DNA of 64,000 bases from Pyricularia pennisetigena (lineage: Eukaryota; Ascomycota; Sordariomycetes; Magnaporthales; Pyriculariaceae): NCBI RefSeq assembly GCF_004337985.1, contig NC_043744.1, positions 3,439,205-3,503,204 on the forward strand, given 5' to 3'. This document shows, in pieces, positions 59,901 to 64,000 of this stretch. The notes under the pieces are model-generated. The model saw only the letters and a list, made by a program, of their open reading frames with translations. It was not told the DNA's origin and made no database searches. The translations under genes were made by a program, and so were the position numbers. The stretch's first letter is position 1; the number at the start of each line of letters is the position of its first letter.

Positions 59901-60632
59901 TTTATATAATAACGTACCGGAGGCGTTTATTAAATAATCCGTTATTTATATTATCGTTTCGGCCTTAGGTGGGAATCGTTTTATATCCTGTTTAACCGCG
60001 CTACGTTTATAGGCGTATACCGGGTTTTTTTCCATTATTTCGTTCCAAATTCCTGCTATATAAAATTGCTGGAAAATAAATATTTTTTCCGGGACCGCCG
60101 GTAATATATTTTATAATAATATTTAAAAAATACCGATTATGGTTATATTAAATATTGGGCGTAATATTATCGTTCTCCTTTTTTCGTTAATTTTATCCTG
60201 CTTCCGTTTCGATAACGCGTCGGGGATTATCGCGTATTTCTTTAATCGGTGATTGAAAATATAATTAAATTTGGATAAAATTTTAATTTACCGTATTTGC
60301 CGTTCCGATACCACCCTCGGTCTCGTATTATATTCGAACGTTTTATAATCCGTAAAAATGGTGAAAAAAAACGGATAATGCGTAATTCCGCCTCCTTTAT
60401 TTACAAATAATGGACGACCGCGAGCAATTTTTTATCGTAAATAATATAATTGCGTTAAACCGTCGTTAATTTAACGGAATGGAATATAACCGGTTTTTAT
60501 AATCCATTTTTCCTTTTTTATATAAATACCCCCCCGATAATTGCGCCGGAATAATCCGCTTTTATTTTAGTTTCCGTTTCGTCGTTCCATTAAATTAATA
60601 TTAGCGTTTGCAAAAATATTTATTAAAATATT

Positions 60633-61028
60633 TTAAAAATAACGTTTTTTTGGCGTCCATTTAAACGGTATTCCTTTTTCAATAAGTCGAAATAGGGGCG
60701 CCGTTAAACCCGAATACCCGTTTATAAAATCCCGGTAAAAATTTGCGAATTTTAAAAAACCGCGCAATTTTCGTAATTTCGTCGGGGTTTCCCATTCCCG
60801 GATCGCGCGTAGTTTTTCCGGATCGGTTTCCACGTTTATATTAGCGTATATAATAAGCCCCAAATATTTAACGGAAATAATTGCGAACGCGTTTTTATCG
60901 AAATCCAAGTTTAAACCCGCCTTTTTTGATTTTCCCAAAATATGGGTAATTTTCCGCCAATAATCCGTTTTAAAACCGGACGTATAAATTAAAATATTAT
61001 CCAAATATATTAATATATAACCGTCCAA
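60633..61028 (-). pseudogene. gypsy reverse transcriptase, C-terminal part
   Basis: YILIYLDNILIYTSGF is the YxDD box (one Asp now Asn, consistent with RIP). KAGLNLDFDKNAF, VKYLGLIIYANINVETDPEK, AIREWETPTKLRKLRGFL and FYRDFINGYSGLTAPLF follow, all standard gypsy RT-to-RNase H motifs. Confidence 0.9.
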
Positions 61029-62299
61029 TATATTCCCGTGGACGCCGTTAATAAATCGCTGGAGCGGGGCCGTGGCGCCCGCTAATCCGAATAAATATAT
61101 TAATTATTCGAACAATCCGAATTTTGTACGAAAAGTTATAAAATATTTATCTTTTTCGGTTACGCGTAATTTATAGAAAATTGCGCGCAGATTTATTTTA
61201 ATAAACCATTTTACTTTGGATAAAAAACGGAATATGTTTTTAATTAATAGTAAAAAATACAGGTCCTGTATTATAATAACGTTTAATATTTTATAATCGA
61301 CGTATAAACGCCATCCTCCAAAAATTTCCGGATTATTAGGACCGGGGTTGCGGTTAACGACGCGTTTATTCGGATTTATCCTTTATCCATTATATCGATT
61401 ATTTGTCGCCGCAATTCCAGCAATTAATTGCGCGGTAAATAATATAACCGGCCCTATAATAACGGCGGGGATTTACCGTCGCTACTTTTTTAAATGCGGA
61501 TATAATGGTTTAATTCGCCTTTATGTGGGGGTAAAACCGAAGTTTTACCGTCGTTGGATAAATTTTCGAAACTTTTTAATTTTGCGGCTAACGTCGCCGG
61601 GGGTTTTACGTCGTTTTTATTTACCGTTAATAAAGTTAAAACCCGGGTTATATTTCGTAACGAAATAAAAGCGAATTCCATTTATTCGTTCGTATTTTTT
61701 TTTGTTTTTCGGGCCGCGGCCAGGAATACGTTACCCATAACCATTATAAATCTACTGTTTTTCGGACGTAGGGATGATTCCTGTACGAATAACCCCTTAA
61801 CGGACCCTATTTTCAATTTTTTTTAATTTAAATTAAATAACATTTTTCGGTAAATTATCCAAAAAAATCCCAAAACCAGGTCCTGCGTTAATCCCGGGAT
61901 TATATAAAAAATATCGGCGCGGACCAACCGTCGATATTTACGTCGCAATTACGTATTTCCCGTATATTACTTCGTATTTATCCCGTTATTGTGCCCAACC
62001 GGCGGATTTATAGTAAAAAGATTTTTATTATTCCCAATTTTTCGGTATAATTTTTATTTATAACCGCGTAGCATTCGCACCCTAAATCCATTTGTGTAAT
62101 AATAAATTTCATTAAATTAATTAAAACCGGGATAAAAAATGGCCGCCTATCCATTATAATTTGTATTTTTTTTAATTATTTTTTCCGATTTATATTTATT
62201 AACGTATTATAAGGTGGTCCGGGCCCGTCGCGTCGGTTTTCCCCTGGGTTAAAATTGTGGTTTAAAGTTAATTTTATCCTTTTTTGGGGTCGTTTCGCG

Positions 62300-63257
62300 T
62301 TAAACGTATACCGGTGCAAATTAATAATTTTGGGCGTAATAAAAGGCGGACCCGTAACGGAAATAAACCCCTGTTTTACGGCGTCGTTGGAATTTTTAAA
62401 CGGATAATTATAGGGCCTAATCCTTTTTTTATTTTTATTTAACCGACGCCCTTTTTATTTTTTACCAACGTTGTAACGGTTTCGGCTAATTTTTATCGTT
62501 AATACGCCTATTATTATTATATTTTTTAAATTTATTTATAAGGAATTTGGAAGGGGGGCGTTCCGTATTTAGTTAAAACGTTTATCCAAGTTAATAACCT
62601 CCAAATCCTGGGCGATATAACGGTATATAGCGATAAATCCGTAGTAAAAATCGGAAACGATACCCTTTTTTACCGACGCCTCCTTTATCCGGTTAACGAC
62701 CCGGAAACGCAAATAATTGGCCCATATTTCGTTTAATTATTCGAAACCCCCGGCCGTATTAAGGAGGCGTTCGAATTTGGTAAAGAAATGTGCGAACGAT
62801 TTGCCGTATCGTATTCGGAATGCTTTTAATTCGGCGAAAGTTTAGGCCTTTTTATAAAAATTATCGTACGTACGTCCCAAATATTCGATAAAATCCTCGT
62901 GGTTATACCCTTCTCCCTTATCTTTTCCCTCGTAAAAAAAGCGGACGATATTTTAAATTATTATGGTAAAATTAAATTATATATATTCGAATTAATCGCG
63001 CTGATTCCCGATAAATTCCGCGTCGCGTATTAATTTATACGAAATAATTTATTTTTAAACTATGATTGTAGCCGGTGCGCCGTCGTATAATGGGGGGTTA
63101 CGTAAAAATTTCCTTTAAAGGCGTTATTTTTGCGCGATCGCGCGTGCGTTTAAAAATTGTAATTGTATTTAAACGATACGCTTTTCCAATATCGCGATAT
63201 TCGCGACCAAGTTTTGGTAAAAGTCGTGAATTTCCCTTCCCGGGCCTGGCCTTAAAT
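62300..63257 (-). pseudogene. gypsy gag remnant
   Basis: Just inside the 5' LTR the minus strand begins MANLRPGPGREIHDFYQNLV and, after stops, NPPLYDGAPATI, as in capsid regions. Low similarity to anything I know precisely. Confidence 0.55.
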
Positions 63258-63293
63258 TAGCCATTATTATATTTAAATTCGAGGGTTAGTAAA

Positions 63294-63482
63294 TATTATA
63301 AAATAAACCAACGGTTTTGGGACCGTTAAATGTTTTTATTGGTATTATTATTAACGTTGGGGGAAGAAGGGAGGAAAAGGTATATGTCCGGGTCGTGGTA
63401 GTGTCCTTCCCTTTATATATTGTCCCTGACCCGCTTTTATATCTTATCACGTAATACGTGCCTTAGGCACGAATCCATAACA
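63294..63482 (-). repeat. gypsy LTR (5' LTR relative to coding strand)
   Basis: 189 bp, starts TATTATAAAATAAACC and ends CATAACA, followed by ACTAT at 63483-63487. Confidence 0.9.
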
Positions 63483-64000
63483 ACTATATCGGGAATTCCA
63501 CGACTTAAAATTTTCAAAATTTAGAAAAAAACAATACCTGAGTTTAACAACCGTTTTAATTTATTGGTAATTAAATTAGCGAATACCAACGTGCATACTA
63601 ACCCGGTAAACGTACGAAATCAGTATTTACGGGCCCTGGAGGGGATATTCCTTATTTGGACCGAACGCCAACGTAATACCCAACGGGCCCTGCAGGTAAT
63701 AGGCCAAAATTCGGAAAAGTTAAATTTGCAATACCTTATGGCGGACCTTGTATCCGAAAATTCGATTTCAAATTCTAAAACGGCTAAGGCCGCGAATTAT
63801 AGGTTTAAAAGCACAAAAACGGGTAAAAAAACGCTAAAAGAAGCGTTAAAAAGGAAATTAATAGGCAGGAAAACACTTTTAAATTACGAAAAAAAATAAA
63901 AACTCTAATTCCGATTTTGCTTTTGGAAAAAATATTAAATCCTCCTCCAATAAATTAACCGCTGGAACGTCCATAATTTTTATAGATTTCGAATTATTTG
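63483..64000 (+). mobile_element. Ty1/copia retrotransposon, copy 3, continuation
   Basis: Resumes within gag at the ACTAT duplication and runs to the window edge. The gag open stretch is at 63564-63899 (LANTNVHTNPVNVRNQY, WTERQRNTQRALQVIGQN). Confidence 0.85.

Larger units (their letters stand above)
55928..63482 (-). mobile_element. Complete Ty3/gypsy retrotransposon, 7,555 bp, RIP-degraded
   Basis: Two LTRs of 189 bp (55928-56116 and 63294-63482) and a 5-bp duplication ACTAT. Coding strand is minus: gag (about 63.26-62.3 kb), reverse transcriptase (about 61.9-60.6), RNase H (about 60.6-60.1), integrase (about 59.9-58.5) and a 3' region with 120-bp tandem repeats. The RT-RH-INT order defines gypsy. 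It is inserted in copia copy 3. Confidence 0.9.

Overview
The window is nuclear DNA of a filamentous ascomycete (Pezizomycotina, probably Sordariomycetes). Genes carry short GT-AG introns and fungal families are present: an ABCG transporter, a GH17 glucanase, an SAT4/rhodopsin-like protein and a fucose-lectin-like membrane protein. It falls into two compartments. Positions 1 to about 22.3 kb are mostly GC-balanced and gene-bearing. From about 22.35 kb to the end the DNA is very AT-rich, full of stop codons and TpA, and made of nested mobile elements. This is the pattern expected from repeat-induced point mutation (RIP, CpA to TpA).

Gene-bearing part, in order: the 3' two thirds of a full-size ABCG transporter (+); a three-exon single-span surface protein (-); a candidate small secreted protein (-) in an AT-rich patch; a 780-bp non-autonomous transposon copy that cuts into an SAT4-like membrane-protein pseudogene (-); a 76-bp perfect direct repeat with a tRNA-like box; a five-exon FAD monooxygenase fused to a polytopic membrane domain (-), with a probable 1-nt frameshift; a fucose-lectin-like type II membrane protein (-); a protein-kinase-like protein (+); a 16-N gap; and a secreted GH17 beta-1,3-glucanase (+).

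Repeat part: a non-autonomous copy (22346-25555) carrying a nested 1,855-bp pogo/Fot1-like element with TA duplications; LTR copies of about 660 bp; a degraded Ty1/copia element (+) holding a solo LTR with a GTTTG duplication; a long-inverted-repeat element split by a 13,796-bp transposon (32693-46488); a second copia copy (-) and a third (+) arranged tail-out around a partial inverted-repeat element; and a complete 7,555-bp gypsy element (55928-63482, 189-bp LTRs, ACTAT duplication) inserted in the third copia copy.

The most interesting object is the 13.8-kb element. It has short terminal inverted repeats (TAGTCTCAG...), a 9-bp target duplication that can be checked against two empty sites in the same window, and remnants of three large proteins: a DUF6589-like protein, an SNF2-type helicase and a RecQ/DEAD-type helicase. 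Two smaller elements elsewhere in the window share its ends and look like internally deleted derivatives. I cannot tie this combination to a named transposon class.
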